Source: an uncultured Veillonellaceae bacterium (GTDB lineage Bacteria; Bacillota; Negativicutes; Selenomonadales; Selenomonadaceae). From it: a stretch of 49,438 nucleotides of DNA. Under the pieces are notes generated by a model that did no database searches, was not told the DNA's origin, and worked only from the letters and a program-made list of their open reading frames with translations. Below, in pieces: positions 1-8,308 of this stretch. The translations under genes and the position numbers were made by a program. Position 1 is the first letter of the stretch; every line of letters starts with the position of its first letter. The stretch is taken from assembly GCA_900314825.1 (NCBI GenBank), contig OMWS01000014.1, positions 1 to 49,438 of the forward strand. Reading direction: 5' to 3'.

Positions 1-149
1 ACCTCACAGATGCCTTGCACCAGCATGCCGGGTTCCGCACAGATTTCGAAATCACGACAGGACGCAGCATGCGCTCGGTCGTCGCCCAAAGCAAAAAAAC
101 AGATAAATCCAATCAAAAAGTAATATATAGCTACATATCGGAGCATTAA
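1..149 (+). CDS. 3' end of an unidentified gene (cut by window edge)
   Basis: A reading frame is open from base 3 to the TAA at 147-149 and encodes 48 residues that include FRTDFEITTGRSMR. The codon third positions look like those of the host genes, and a hairpin terminator follows at once, which supports a true gene end converging on rnc. The rest of the gene lies outside the window. I do not recognise the protein, and the frame could be open by chance. Confidence 0.4.
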   Translation, partial: LTDALHQHAGFRTDFEITTGRSMRSVVAQSKKTDKSNQKVIYSYISEH

Positions 150-153
150 AAAA

Positions 154-190
154 AGCCGCAGAGCCCTTGCAAATCAAGGGTTCTGTGGCT
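154..190 (-). terminator. Rho-independent terminator between convergent genes
   Basis: The arms 154-169 and 175-190 pair over 16 positions with two wobble mismatches around a 5-base loop. Read on the minus strand the stem is followed by seven T residues, so it can stop leakage from the fab-rnc operon. The same stem may also act for the plus-strand gene ending at 149. Confidence 0.75.
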
Positions 191-255
191 TTCAACTGTC
201 AAAGATGGGATTATATGTTGCACAATTCAGCTTGTCCAGCAATAAATTGCATACA

Positions 256-291
256 GAAAGGACTCTCCCGCAAAAACAAGAGAGTCCTTTC
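256..291 (-). terminator. Hairpin downstream of rnc
   Basis: GAAAGGACTCTC at 256-267 pairs perfectly with GAGAGTCCTTTC at 280-291 around a 12-base loop, 13 bases past the rnc stop codon. The T-tract on the minus strand is short, so it may work together with the stronger hairpin at 154-190. Confidence 0.6.
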
Positions 292-303
292 AAAATTTTG
301 TAT

Positions 304-1026
304 TTACTTTTTCATACGCTTTTTCCACCGCGCAAGCGCATCCTTCGCCGCGCCCTGCTCTGCTTCTTTCTTCGACGCACCTTCGCCGCGGCCTTGTTCT
401 TTGCCGTTGATCTCGACGGCGAAGACGTAGTGCTTGCAGTGATCGGGGCCGGTCGCTTCGAGCTCGACGTAGGTGATGACCGCATCCGGGTCTTTTTGCA
501 CGAGCTCCTGGAGCGTCGTCTTGTAGTCTTTGATCGCCTCGCCGCGCTGGACGTTTGCGAATGCGGACGCGAGCTCACGCATCGCGTAGTCGCGTGCGAC
601 GTCCCAGCCTTGATCGAGGTAGACGGCGCCGAGCACGGCCTCGAACGTGTCTTCGAGGTTCGTCGTGCGCGTGCGGCCGCCGCTCATTTCCTCGCCGTGT
701 CCTAAGAGCAAGTAGTCGCCGAGCCCGAGCCGCGCTGCGATCTTCGCGAGCGAGGCCGAGCAGACGATGCTTGCGCGCGTGCGCGTGAGCTCGCCTTCCG
801 GCAGTTTCGAGAAATGCGTATAAAGATAGGTGCTGGAGGCAAGCTCCAGCACCGCATCTCCGAGGAACTCCAGGCGCTCGTTGTTTTCGACGCGCCCGGG
901 GGCTTCATTCGCATAGGACGTATGGACGAGGGCCGTGTGCAGGAGACTGATGTCGTGGAACGCCACACCAAGGCGTTTTGATAACTCCAAAAGTTCCTGC
1001 TTTCGTTTTTCCGTCAATCCATCCAT
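304..1026 (-). CDS. rnc: Ribonuclease III
   Basis: Encodes 240 residues, the usual size of bacterial RNase III, the endonuclease that processes rRNA precursors and other double-stranded RNA in the cytoplasm. The N-terminal half holds the catalytic signature NERLEFLGDAVLEL, with the acidic metal-binding residues in place. The C-terminal third is a double-stranded RNA-binding domain that starts near DYKTTLQELVQ and ends with the KKEAEQGAAKDAL helix. It is the last gene of the fatty-acid operon, 8 bases after fabF, and its ribosome site GGAG is formed by the end of fabF, which suggests coupled translation. Two hairpins follow the stop. A fab-to-rnc order is common in Firmicutes. Confidence 0.97.
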   Translation of the reverse strand: MDGLTEKRKQELLELSKRLGVAFHDISLLHTALVHTSYANEAPGRVENNERLEFLGDAVLELASSTYLYTHFSKLPEGELTRTRASIVCSASLAKIAARLGLGDYLLLGHGEEMSGGRTRTTNLEDTFEAVLGAVYLDQGWDVARDYAMRELASAFANVQRGEAIKDYKTTLQELVQKDPDAVITYVELEATGPDHCKHYVFAVEINGKEQGRGEGASKKEAEQGAAKDALARWKKRMKK

Positions 1027-1034
1027 ATAAAATT

Positions 1035-2282
1035 TTACTCCGCGTATTTCTTCAGCAGCAGGCAGGCATTGTGGCCGCCGAAGCCGAACGAGTTCGACAT
1101 GGCCGCGCGCACCGTCTTCGCCTTCGCCTTGTTCGGGACGTAGTCGAGGTCGAGTCCCTCTTCCTGCGTCTCATAGTTGATCGTCGGCGGCAGCATGTCG
1201 TTCTCGACCGCGAGCGCCGTCGCGATGCACTCGACACCGCCGGCCGCGCCGAGAAGATGCCCCGTCATCGACTTGATGGAGGACACGGAGACGTCTTTCG
1301 CCGCGTCACCCCAGACGGCCTTGATGGCTTCCGTCTCGCCCTGATCGTTCAGGTGCGTCGACGTGCCGTGCGCGTTGACGTAATCGACTTCCGAGGCTTT
1401 CATGCCGGCATCGTCGAGCGCGAGCTGCATGCATTTCGCCTGATACGTGCCGTGCGGTGCCGGGCTCGTGATGTGGTACGCATCAGAGTTCGCACCGTAG
1501 CCAGCCATTTCCGCGTAGATGTGCGCGCCGCGCGCTTTCGCGTGTTCGAGGCTCTCGAGCACGACGATGCCGCAGCCTTCGCCCATGACGAAGCCGCTGC
1601 GGTTCGCATCGAACGGACGGGACGCGTGCTCGGGATCGTCGTTGTGATCCGTGCAGAGCGCTTTCATAGCGCCGAAGCCTGCGACGGCCGCCTGGCTGAT
1701 CGCCGCTTCCGTGCCGCCCGCGACCATGACATCCGCCTCGCCGCGCTGGATGACGCGCATGGCGTCACCGATGCAGTTCGAGCCTGTGGCGCAGGCCGTG
1801 ACGACGCACGACGACGGGCCGTGGAGCTTGTACTCGATGGAGACCTGGCCGGCCGCCATGTTCGCGATCATCATCGGGACGAAGAACGGGCTGATGCGCG
1901 ACGGGCCTTTCGCGAAGTATTTCTCATACTGCGAATGCATCGTCTCAATGCCGCCGATGCCCGTGCCGACATACGTGCCGATGCGGTCGAGGTCCTCTTT
2001 CTCGAGGTCGAGGCCCGCATCCTTGATGGCGAGGCCGGCCGTCGCGACGGCGAACTGCGTGTAGCGGTCCATGCGGCGCGCTTCCTTCTTGTCAATGCCG
2101 TAGGCCGTCGGGTCGAAGTCTTTGACTTCGCCGGCGATCTGCGCATGGAATTCCGTCGGATCGAAGCGCGTGATGCGGCCGATGCCGTTCTTGCCCTCCA
2201 TGAGAGCCTTCCAGAATTCCTCTTTGCCCGAACCGATCGGCGTGATGGCGCCGAGGCCCGTGATGACAACCCGATGTTTCAA
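1035..2282 (-). CDS. fabF: Beta-ketoacyl-ACP synthase II
   Basis: Encodes 415 residues, full length for KAS II, which condenses malonyl-ACP with growing acyl-ACP in type II fatty-acid elongation. The active-site cysteine is in VVTACATGSNC, and the two catalytic histidines are in VNAHGTSTHLND and SIKSMTGHLLGAAG. The N-terminus HRVVITGLGAITPIG is typical. The start codon is TTG at 2282-2280, with GAGGAG nine bases upstream; no ATG start fits as well. The gene lies between the flavoenzyme gene at 2360-3304 and rnc in the FapR-headed operon. Confidence 0.97.
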   Translation of the reverse strand: MKHRVVITGLGAITPIGSGKEEFWKALMEGKNGIGRITRFDPTEFHAQIAGEVKDFDPTAYGIDKKEARRMDRYTQFAVATAGLAIKDAGLDLEKEDLDRIGTYVGTGIGGIETMHSQYEKYFAKGPSRISPFFVPMMIANMAAGQVSIEYKLHGPSSCVVTACATGSNCIGDAMRVIQRGEADVMVAGGTEAAISQAAVAGFGAMKALCTDHNDDPEHASRPFDANRSGFVMGEGCGIVVLESLEHAKARGAHIYAEMAGYGANSDAYHITSPAPHGTYQAKCMQLALDDAGMKASEVDYVNAHGTSTHLNDQGETEAIKAVWGDAAKDVSVSSIKSMTGHLLGAAGGVECIATALAVENDMLPPTINYETQEEGLDLDYVPNKAKAKTVRAAMSNSFGFGGHNACLLLKKYAE

Positions 2283-2359
2283 GATAACTTGCTCCTCTCA
2301 ATGAAATTCGTTCGATTTTGCGCATTTCCGTACATTTTGGGGCGCAAAAATGCAGCTGC

Positions 2360-3304
2360 TTATTCCGCTGCTTCCGCTTCCGCCTTGAGCTTCGTGATGA
2401 TGTCGTGCACGGACTCGATGCTCTGGATCTCCGGCAGACGCTCGCCCGTGAAGACGAGGCCCGTCTCCGTGTCGCCCTGCTGGGCGCGGATCAGCGAGCG
2501 GATGATGCAGAAATTATGCTTGCACGCCTTGAGGCACGCGTCGCATTTCTTCGGGGGCACCGGCCCTTCGAGGACGGCCGCCGAGAACGGCGTGCGCACG
2601 GCGCGGCCGGGCAGCCCGACGGGGCTGTGGATGACGACGACGTCCTCCGGCTTCGATTTCAGATAATATTCTTTCAGCGTTGGTGCGCCATTCGATTCGA
2701 GGCTCGCCGCGAAACGGGAGCCCATCTGGACGCCGTTCGCGCCCATTTTTATGAGATCAACGATGTCCTGGCCCGAGAGCACGCCGCCGGCCGCGATGAC
2801 CGGGATCTTGACGGCCGCGCGGATGTCGGGGATGAGCTCGCGCACGGAGTGCGTCGTCCCGAGATGGCCGCCGGCCTCTTTGCCCTCGACGACGATGGCC
2901 GTCGCGCCAAGACGTTCAGAGATTTTCGCGAGTTTCACGGACGAGACGATTGGGACGATCGGCGTGCCCGACTCTTTGCCGTAGCCGAACATGTCACGGG
3001 AAAAGCCAGCGCCGGCGACGATGAGGTCGATGCCTGCGTCGATGGCCGTCTTGCAGATGCCCGCGAAATCGCGGGCTGCCACCATGATATTGATGCCGAT
3101 GATGCCGTTCGTCAGCGACCGTGCGAGCTGGATCTCGTAGCGAAGCTCCGCATGGCTCATGCCGGAAGCGGCGATGAGGCCGATGCCGCCTTCATTGGCG
3201 ACAGCAGCGGCGAGGCGGGCCGTCGACAGGCGGATGGCCATGCCTCCCTGCACGATCGGGGTCTTGGCGACCTTCGTGCCGATTTTCAGTTCCGGAAGCT
3301 TCAA
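2360..3304 (-). CDS. FabK-like / nitronate monooxygenase-family flavoprotein with cysteine cluster
   Basis: A TIM-barrel FMN protein of the nitronate monooxygenase and enoyl-ACP reductase II superfamily. PIVQGGMA lies near the N-terminus, GIGLIAASGMSH follows, and VEGKEAGGHLG, VIAAGGVLSG and GVQMGSRF form the flavin-binding part. Unlike FabK it has the late segment KKCDACLKACKHNFC, a CX2CX3CX4C pattern that could hold a metal or Fe-S cluster. An ATG at 3319 is open, but its codons contain the GGGAGG ribosome site, so the TTG at 3304-3302 seven bases further on is the likelier start (314 residues). It sits between acpP and fabF. That suggests a role in acyl-chain metabolism, but the true FabK is the separate gene at 5429-6376. 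The reaction is unknown to me. Confidence 0.85.
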   Translation of the reverse strand: MKLPELKIGTKVAKTPIVQGGMAIRLSTARLAAAVANEGGIGLIAASGMSHAELRYEIQLARSLTNGIIGINIMVAARDFAGICKTAIDAGIDLIVAGAGFSRDMFGYGKESGTPIVPIVSSVKLAKISERLGATAIVVEGKEAGGHLGTTHSVRELIPDIRAAVKIPVIAAGGVLSGQDIVDLIKMGANGVQMGSRFAASLESNGAPTLKEYYLKSKPEDVVVIHSPVGLPGRAVRTPFSAAVLEGPVPPKKCDACLKACKHNFCIIRSLIRAQQGDTETGLVFTGERLPEIQSIESVHDIITKLKAEAEAAE

Positions 3305-3388
3305 GGTTACTCCTCCCATTCAATTCTTTCCTTTAGAAAATCCCGCGAAGAATCTTCACGGGATTTCAAAAAGGAAAGACGCTCTAAC

Positions 3389-3631
3389 TTATTTGTTCTG
3401 CTCGATATAGGTGACAACGTCCTGCACCGTCTTGATCTTTTCTGCGGCCTCATCCGGAATCTCGATGTTGAATTCCTCTTCAAAAGCCATGATCAGCTCG
3501 ACAATGTCGAGGGAGTCAGCACCGAGGTCATCGATGAACGTCGATTCGATGGAAACCTCATCCGGCTCCACACCGAGCTGCTCAACGACGATGTCGCGAA
3601 CCTTCTCGAAGGTCTTGTCTGCATCTGCCAT
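3389..3631 (-). CDS. acpP: Acyl carrier protein
   Basis: Encodes an 80-residue acidic protein, the size of AcpP, which carries acyl chains on 4'-phosphopantetheine during fatty-acid synthesis. The attachment serine is in the motif [14 protein letters not shown]. The ATG at 3631 is chosen because AAGGAGGTGA lies just upstream; the in-frame GTG at 3640 overlaps this ribosome site. It lies between fabG and the FabK-like gene, all read the same way. Confidence 0.97.
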   Translation of the reverse strand: MADADKTFEKVRDIVVEQLGVEPDEVSIESTFIDDLGADSLDIVELIMAFEEEFNIEIPDEAAEKIKTVQDVVTYIEQNK

Positions 3632-3671
3632 GTCTTTCACCTCCTTATCTTGGTGTCCTTATATAGTTATA

Positions 3672-4415
3672 TCACATAACCATGCCGCCGTCTACCTTGA
3701 CGACCTGGCCAGTAACGTAGGAAGCGAGATCGGACGCGAGGAAACCGACGACATTCGCAACGTCCTCGGGCTCGCCCATGCGCTTCAAAGGGATAGCGGA
3801 AAGCGTGGCTTCTTTCGCCTTGTCCGTCATCGCGGCCGTCATGTCCGTCGCGATGAAGCCCGGCGCCACGGCGTTGACCGTGATGCCGCGGGCAGCGAAT
3901 TCTTTCGCGCAGGCTTTCGTGAAGCCGATGACGCCGGCTTTTGCTGCTGCGTAGTTCGCCTGGCCCGCATTGCCCATGATGCCGACGACGGAGGCCATGT
4001 TCACGATGCGGCCCGCGCGTTTTTTCATCATGAGTTTCGACACGGCCTTCGTGACATGGAACATGCCCTTGAGGTTCGTATCGAGGACGGCGTCGAAGTC
4101 TTCCTCTTTCATGCGCATGAGGAGGCCGTCGCGCGTGATGCCGGCATTGTTGACGAGGATGTCGATGCCGCCGAACTTCTCCACGACAGCCTTGACCATC
4201 TCATCAACCGCTGCCGCGTCCGAGACATCCGCCTGGAAGATCTCGGCCTTGCCGCCTGCCGCTTCGATCGCGGCTTTCGTTTCTTCGGCTTTCGCCGTGT
4301 TGCCGGCGTAGTTGATCGCGACCTGCGCACCCATGCCAGCGAGGCAGAGAGCGATGGCGCGACCGATGCCGCGGGATGCGCCCGTGACGAGCGCCGTCTT
4401 CCCATCTAAATGCAT
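3672..4415 (-). CDS. fabG: 3-oxoacyl-ACP reductase
   Basis: A 247-residue short-chain dehydrogenase that reduces beta-ketoacyl-ACP with NADPH, the first reduction of each elongation cycle. The nucleotide-binding TGASRGIGRAIA is at the N-terminus, NNAGITRD follows, and the catalytic YAAAK comes after the conserved serine in NMASVVGI. The ending YVTGQVVKVDGGMVM is typical of FabG. The ATG at 4415 has AGGAGG upstream within the last codons of fabD, and only one base separates it from the fabD stop, so the two are likely coupled in translation. An upstream in-frame start at 4442 has no ribosome site. Confidence 0.97.
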   Translation of the reverse strand: MHLDGKTALVTGASRGIGRAIALCLAGMGAQVAINYAGNTAKAEETKAAIEAAGGKAEIFQADVSDAAAVDEMVKAVVEKFGGIDILVNNAGITRDGLLMRMKEEDFDAVLDTNLKGMFHVTKAVSKLMMKKRAGRIVNMASVVGIMGNAGQANYAAAKAGVIGFTKACAKEFAARGITVNAVAPGFIATDMTAAMTDKAKEATLSAIPLKRMGEPEDVANVVGFLASDLASYVTGQVVKVDGGMVM

Positions 4416-4416
4416 A

Positions 4417-5361
4417 TTAGCGAACCTCCTTGAAATAGTCAAGGGTTTTTTGGAGCGTTTCGAGATTTTCGACGTTCATGCTCGTGAGGCTGCGGTCAAT
4501 GCGCTTGTTGAAACCGCAGAGCGTCTTGCCAGGGCCCGCTTCGACGAACGTGTCCGCGCCGAAGTCCTGCATGGCTTTGACGCAGGCGATCCACTTCACT
4601 GGATGATCGGCCTGCGCGACAAGGTTCGCCTTGATCTCGTCCGCCTTCTGCTCGATCGCGCCCGTGTAGTTCGAGACGACGGGGGTCTTTGCATCGCGGA
4701 TCTCGACCTTGTCGAGCTCGGCGGCGAGCTTCACGGCCGCCGGCTGCATGAGCGTGGAGTGGAACGGCGCCGAGACCGGCAGGATGACGGCTTTCTTCGC
4801 GCCCGCGGCCTTCAGCGTCTCGACCGCTGCCTCGACGCCTTTCGTCGAACCGGCGATGACCGTCTGGCCCGGGCAGTTGAAGTTGACGGGCTGCACGACG
4901 CCCGCTTCTTTTTCTGCTTTCGCGCAAGCATCGGCAATCACGTCATCGCCGAGGCCGATGATGGCCGCCATGCCGCCTTCGCCGACGGGGACAGCTTCCT
5001 GCATATACTGGCCGCGTTTGTGCACGAGCGAAACGGCATCTTGGAAATTCAGGACATCCGCCGCGACGAGCGCCGAGTATTCGCCGAGGCTGTGGCCGCC
5101 GACGATCTCCGGCTCGATGCCATGCTCTTTGAGGATGGCGTACGAGATGACGCTCATCGTCAGGATGGCCGGCTGCGTGTTCGCCGTGAGCTTCAAGTCT
5201 TCGGCCGGACCTTCGAAGCACATCTGCTGGATGGAGTAGCCGAGCGCCTCGTCCGCCTCTTTGAACAGGCGTTTCGCGACGTCATACTTTTCGCAGAAAT
5301 CTTTGCCCATGCCGACGGCCTGTGCGCCCTGGCCCGGGAATACGAATGCAAGTTTGTTCAA
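4417..5361 (-). CDS. fabD: Malonyl-CoA:ACP transacylase
   Basis: Encodes 314 residues, the usual length of FabD, which moves malonyl groups from CoA to ACP. The N-terminus LAFVFPGQGAQ and the nucleophile elbow GHSLGEYSAL carry the family signatures, and the catalytic histidine is probably in SAPFHSTLM. It is followed by fabG with a one-base gap and preceded by fabK. The neighbours define a compact elongation module (fabK-fabD-fabG-acpP-fabF); fabH, fabZ and acc genes are not in this window. Confidence 0.97.
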   Translation of the reverse strand: MNKLAFVFPGQGAQAVGMGKDFCEKYDVAKRLFKEADEALGYSIQQMCFEGPAEDLKLTANTQPAILTMSVISYAILKEHGIEPEIVGGHSLGEYSALVAADVLNFQDAVSLVHKRGQYMQEAVPVGEGGMAAIIGLGDDVIADACAKAEKEAGVVQPVNFNCPGQTVIAGSTKGVEAAVETLKAAGAKKAVILPVSAPFHSTLMQPAAVKLAAELDKVEIRDAKTPVVSNYTGAIEQKADEIKANLVAQADHPVKWIACVKAMQDFGADTFVEAGPGKTLCGFNKRIDRSLTSMNVENLETLQKTLDYFKEVR

Positions 5362-5428
5362 CGTGATAACCTCTCTTTCCGAAATGGTTCCCCAAATTCT
5401 ATTTCATTCAATTTTTTATAGGATAAAT

Positions 5429-6376
5429 TTATTTCAGATCCTGCTGGATCATGGTAATCGTGGACGGGAGCCCTGCGACGATGTCGTCAATGATCTTCTG
5501 CACGGGCTTGATGTCGTCAAGCATGCCGGAAATCTCGCCGATCATGACGGAGCCATTCTGCACATCGCCTTCATGCGTCGCGCGATGGAGCGAGCCGACG
5601 CCGAGCGCTTCGAGTTCTTCGGCCGGTGCGCCATTCGCTTCCATTTCCAGATACTTGCGCGTCAGCTTGTTGTGGATGACGCGCGCCGGATGGCCGAGCG
5701 TGCGGCCCGTGACGACGGTCGCGCGGTCTTTCGCCTTCAGCACCATGTCCTTGTAGTTCGGATGCGCGATGCATTCCTCGCTCATGACAAAGCGCGAGCC
5801 CATCTGCACGGCTTTTGCGCCGAGCGCGAACGCGGCCGCGACGCCACGCGAATCCGCGATGCCGCCCGCTGCGATGACCGGCACGTCGACGGCGTCGACG
5901 ACCTGCGGCACGAGCGCCATCGTCGTGATCTCGCCGATGTGACCGCCAGACTCCATGCCCTCAGCGATGACGGCATCCGCGCCGGAGCGCACGAGGCGCT
6001 TCGCGAGCGCGACGGACGCGACGACGGGGATGACTTTCGAGCCGATTTCCTTGAGCTCCGGCACGTACTCGCCCGGATTGCCCGCGCCCGTCGTGACGAC
6101 GGGGACTTTTTCCTCGAGCACGACCTGCATGACTTCCTTGACATACGGGCTCATGAGCATGACGTTGACGCCGAACGGTTTCTTCGTCCAGCCCTTGCAC
6201 TTCTGGATTTCCGCGCGCAGGACCTCGGGAGGCATATGGCCTGCGCCGATGATGCCGAGGCCGCCGGCGTTCGAGACGGCGGACGCGAGTTCTGCCGTGC
6301 CGATCCAGGCCATGCCGCCCTGGAAAATCGGGTATTTGATGCCCAGCAGGTTGCAGATCACGTTGTTTTCAAACAT
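5429..6376 (-). CDS. fabK: Enoyl-ACP reductase II (FabK)
   Basis: An FMN-dependent TIM-barrel enoyl-ACP reductase of about 315 residues that performs the last reduction in each elongation cycle. It shows YPIFQGGMAWIG at the N-terminus, GLGIIGAGHMPP, the segment IAEGMESGGHIGE and VQMGSRFVMSEE. The ending lacks the cysteine cluster of the paralogue at 2360-3304. The ATG at 6376 follows AGGAGG at a rather long distance of 12 bases; in-frame codons upstream to 6430 encode an arginine-rich stretch that looks non-coding. No FabI-type gene is seen in the window, so FabK is probably the enoyl reductase here. Confidence 0.93.
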   Translation of the reverse strand: MFENNVICNLLGIKYPIFQGGMAWIGTAELASAVSNAGGLGIIGAGHMPPEVLRAEIQKCKGWTKKPFGVNVMLMSPYVKEVMQVVLEEKVPVVTTGAGNPGEYVPELKEIGSKVIPVVASVALAKRLVRSGADAVIAEGMESGGHIGEITTMALVPQVVDAVDVPVIAAGGIADSRGVAAAFALGAKAVQMGSRFVMSEECIAHPNYKDMVLKAKDRATVVTGRTLGHPARVIHNKLTRKYLEMEANGAPAEELEALGVGSLHRATHEGDVQNGSVMIGEISGMLDDIKPVQKIIDDIVAGLPSTITMIQQDLK

Positions 6377-6426
6377 AAAAGAATAAATCCTCCTTCGCCG
6401 ACGGACCACCGTCAAACATGATGGAC

Positions 6427-7461
6427 TCACACACTCTTTTCGCCCGCAGCCTGAAGCGCTTCCTCTTTCGTCAGAGCATCGCGGATATGTGCAAGGACGT
6501 CCCCTTTGACATAGTCATTGGCCACGCCGATGGCACTGCAGATGGATTTGGCATTCGATGAACCATGGCTGATAATGACACAGCCATTCACGCCGAGGAG
6601 CGGCGCGCCGCCGTACTCCGTCGGATCGAGGCGCTTGCCGAGCTTCTTGAGCGTCGGCATGAGGAGCAGCGCCCCGAGCTTTGCGAGGATGCCGCCGTTC
6701 TTGATGGCGTCCTTGATGAGCTTCAGGATGGTTTTCGCCAAACCCTCTGCAAATTTTAGCACAACGTTGCCAACAAATCCATCACAAATTATGACGTCGA
6801 ACGTTCCTTTCGGCACGTCGCGCCCTTCGGCGTTGCCCGCGAAGTTGATTGTCGTCATGGTTTTGAGGAGCTGGTACGTCGCTTTCACCTGCTCGTTGCC
6901 CTTCGTCTCTTCCTCGCCGATGTTCAGGAGGCCGACGCGCGGCGACGCGATGTGGAACACGCCTTTCGCATAGAGCGAGCCCATCATGGCCGCCTGCACG
7001 AGGTGCTCCGGCTTCGAGTCGACGTTCGCGCCCGAATCCATCAGGAGCGTCACGCCGCCTTTCGCCGTCGGCATCGGCGTCGCGATTGTCGGCCGCCCGA
7101 TGCCCTTGATGCGGCGGAGGATGAGCTGCGCCGCCGTGACGGCCGCGCCCGTCGAGCCGGCGGAAAGCACGCAGTCGCACACGCCGTCTTTCACGAGGCG
7201 CGTCGCGACGACGACGGACGCGTCTTTCTTCGTGCGCACGGCGTCCGCCGGATGCTCGCCCATCTCGATGACTTCGCTCGCGTGATGGATCGTGATGCCA
7301 AGCTTTTCCCAGCCCGGCTCTTTTTCGAGCACCTTGCGGATTTTTCCTTCATCGCCGACGAGGACGATCTCGCATCCATATTTCTTCGCGGCGCGCACGG
7401 CGCCAAACACGATTTCGAGCGGCGCGTAGTCGCCTCCCATCGCATCGACTGCGATCTTCAT
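6427..7461 (-). CDS. plsX: Phosphate acyltransferase PlsX
   Basis: Encodes 344 residues, typical for PlsX, which turns acyl-ACP into acyl-phosphate for the first acylation of glycerol-3-phosphate by PlsY. The N-terminus KIAVDAMGGDYAP is diagnostic; TGAAVTAAQLILRRI and GFVGNVVLKFAEG are further family segments. The ATG at 7461 overlaps the fapR stop codon by four bases (ATGA), with a G-rich ribosome site upstream inside fapR. The fapR-plsX pair is a classic Firmicute arrangement linking regulation and phospholipid synthesis. Confidence 0.97.
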   Translation of the reverse strand: MKIAVDAMGGDYAPLEIVFGAVRAAKKYGCEIVLVGDEGKIRKVLEKEPGWEKLGITIHHASEVIEMGEHPADAVRTKKDASVVVATRLVKDGVCDCVLSAGSTGAAVTAAQLILRRIKGIGRPTIATPMPTAKGGVTLLMDSGANVDSKPEHLVQAAMMGSLYAKGVFHIASPRVGLLNIGEEETKGNEQVKATYQLLKTMTTINFAGNAEGRDVPKGTFDVIICDGFVGNVVLKFAEGLAKTILKLIKDAIKNGGILAKLGALLLMPTLKKLGKRLDPTEYGGAPLLGVNGCVIISHGSSNAKSICSAIGVANDYVKGDVLAHIRDALTKEEALQAAGEKSV

Positions 7462-8036
7462 GCCTTGGCCCCCTTCTTTTCTTCGCCCCACGACACCATG
7501 ATGAACTTCGCGCGGAAGACTTCGCGCTCATCATTGCGCGTCTTGACCCAGACGAAATATTTGTTGCCGCGCACGCGGACGATCTCCGCTTTCGCGATGA
7601 GCTTTTCGCCGACATGCACCGGCACTTTGTATTTTACGTTCGCGATGCCCGTGACGGCCATCGGCGCGTCGATGATGGCGAGCGCGAGCGAATTGGCTTG
7701 CGAGAACATATAATGGCCTTTCGCGATCTGCGTCCGCTGGAAGACCATGTCCTCCGTCACGCGCAAGAGCGAGATGCCGGAGCGTCCAAGCTCGAGGTCG
7801 ATGAGCTCGCCGACGACTTCGCCGCTCTGGATCGATTTCACCTTGTTCTGCGCCGTCTCCGCCATCTTGCGGATGCGGCCCCGCAGCTCCGGGATGCCGA
7901 GCTCGAGGCGGTCGAGGCGGATTGTCTGCACGCTGACTGCGAGCTCTTTTGCAAGCTCTTCATCCGTCAGAAACGGTTTCTCTTTCACCTTTGCAACGAG
8001 GAGCTCCTGCCGCTCCTTCTTCTTCACCCGTGCCAA
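7458..8036 (-). CDS. fapR: Transcription factor FapR (fatty-acid and phospholipid regulator)
   Basis: Encodes 192 residues: an N-terminal DeoR-like helix-turn-helix (FLTDEELAKELAVSVQTIRLDR) and a C-terminal hotdog-fold domain that in the family binds malonyl-CoA, which releases the repressor from its operators. The start is TTG at 8036-8034, with GAGGTGG upstream. It is the first gene of the operon, so it should control itself, plsX and the fab genes. I looked for the known FapR pseudo-palindrome in the leader and did not find a clear copy, only the short inverted repeat TCACC-9-GGTGA just past the -10 box. Confidence 0.95.
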   Translation of the reverse strand: MARVKKKERQELLVAKVKEKPFLTDEELAKELAVSVQTIRLDRLELGIPELRGRIRKMAETAQNKVKSIQSGEVVGELIDLELGRSGISLLRVTEDMVFQRTQIAKGHYMFSQANSLALAIIDAPMAVTGIANVKYKVPVHVGEKLIAKAEIVRVRGNKYFVWVKTRNDEREVFRAKFIMVSWGEEKKGAKA

Positions 8037-8128
8037 CGTTTGCCACCTCGCTTCCCGATGCGTTCCTAAGAATGCATCTTGTCGCTAACTTTTAAGACCT
8101 GTTTCTATCACCTGTCATAACGGTGACT

Positions 8129-8157
8129 ATTATAGCGGCTTTGTTTTCAAAATGCAA
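8129..8157 (-). promoter_or_regulatory. Sigma-A promoter of the fapR-plsX-fab-rnc operon
   Basis: On the minus strand TTGCAT (8157-8152) is followed after 17 bases by a perfect TATAAT (8134-8129). Transcription should begin near 8122, giving a leader of about 85 bases that contains an imperfect inverted repeat (TCACC/GGTGA) and a GATGC/GCATC hairpin before the TTG start of fapR. Confidence 0.8.
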
Positions 8158-8235
8158 CAAGAAAATTTCACTTTTTGTAATTCCGTCCGAAGTGCTGTTT
8201 CAATCCGACGCAACAAGCGACACAGACAAAAAAGA

Positions 8236-8259
8236 GGCAGGATGCAAAATCATCCTGCC
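8236..8259 (-). terminator. Terminator of the Rpn nuclease gene
   Basis: GGCAGGATG (8236-8244) pairs perfectly with CATCCTGCC (8251-8259) around a 6-base loop. On the minus strand it is followed by CTCTTTTTT. Nearly the same stem sequence recurs at 10589-10617. Confidence 0.85.
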
Positions 8260-8308
8260 CCGGCTGTCCCATTCAAAGGAATCATACCAAAATCCGCCCG
8301 CGACATCA

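Noticed and set aside
978..7713. Long open frames on the plus strand across the fab operon
   Set aside because: They are arginine- and histidine-rich, lack ribosome sites and lie opposite well-recognised genes; they arise from high GC at third codon positions.
8040..8128. FapR operator in the fapR leader
   Set aside because: The short inverted repeat TCACC/GGTGA does not resemble the TTAGTACC-type FapR consensus and has a different spacing, so it is mentioned but not annotated.
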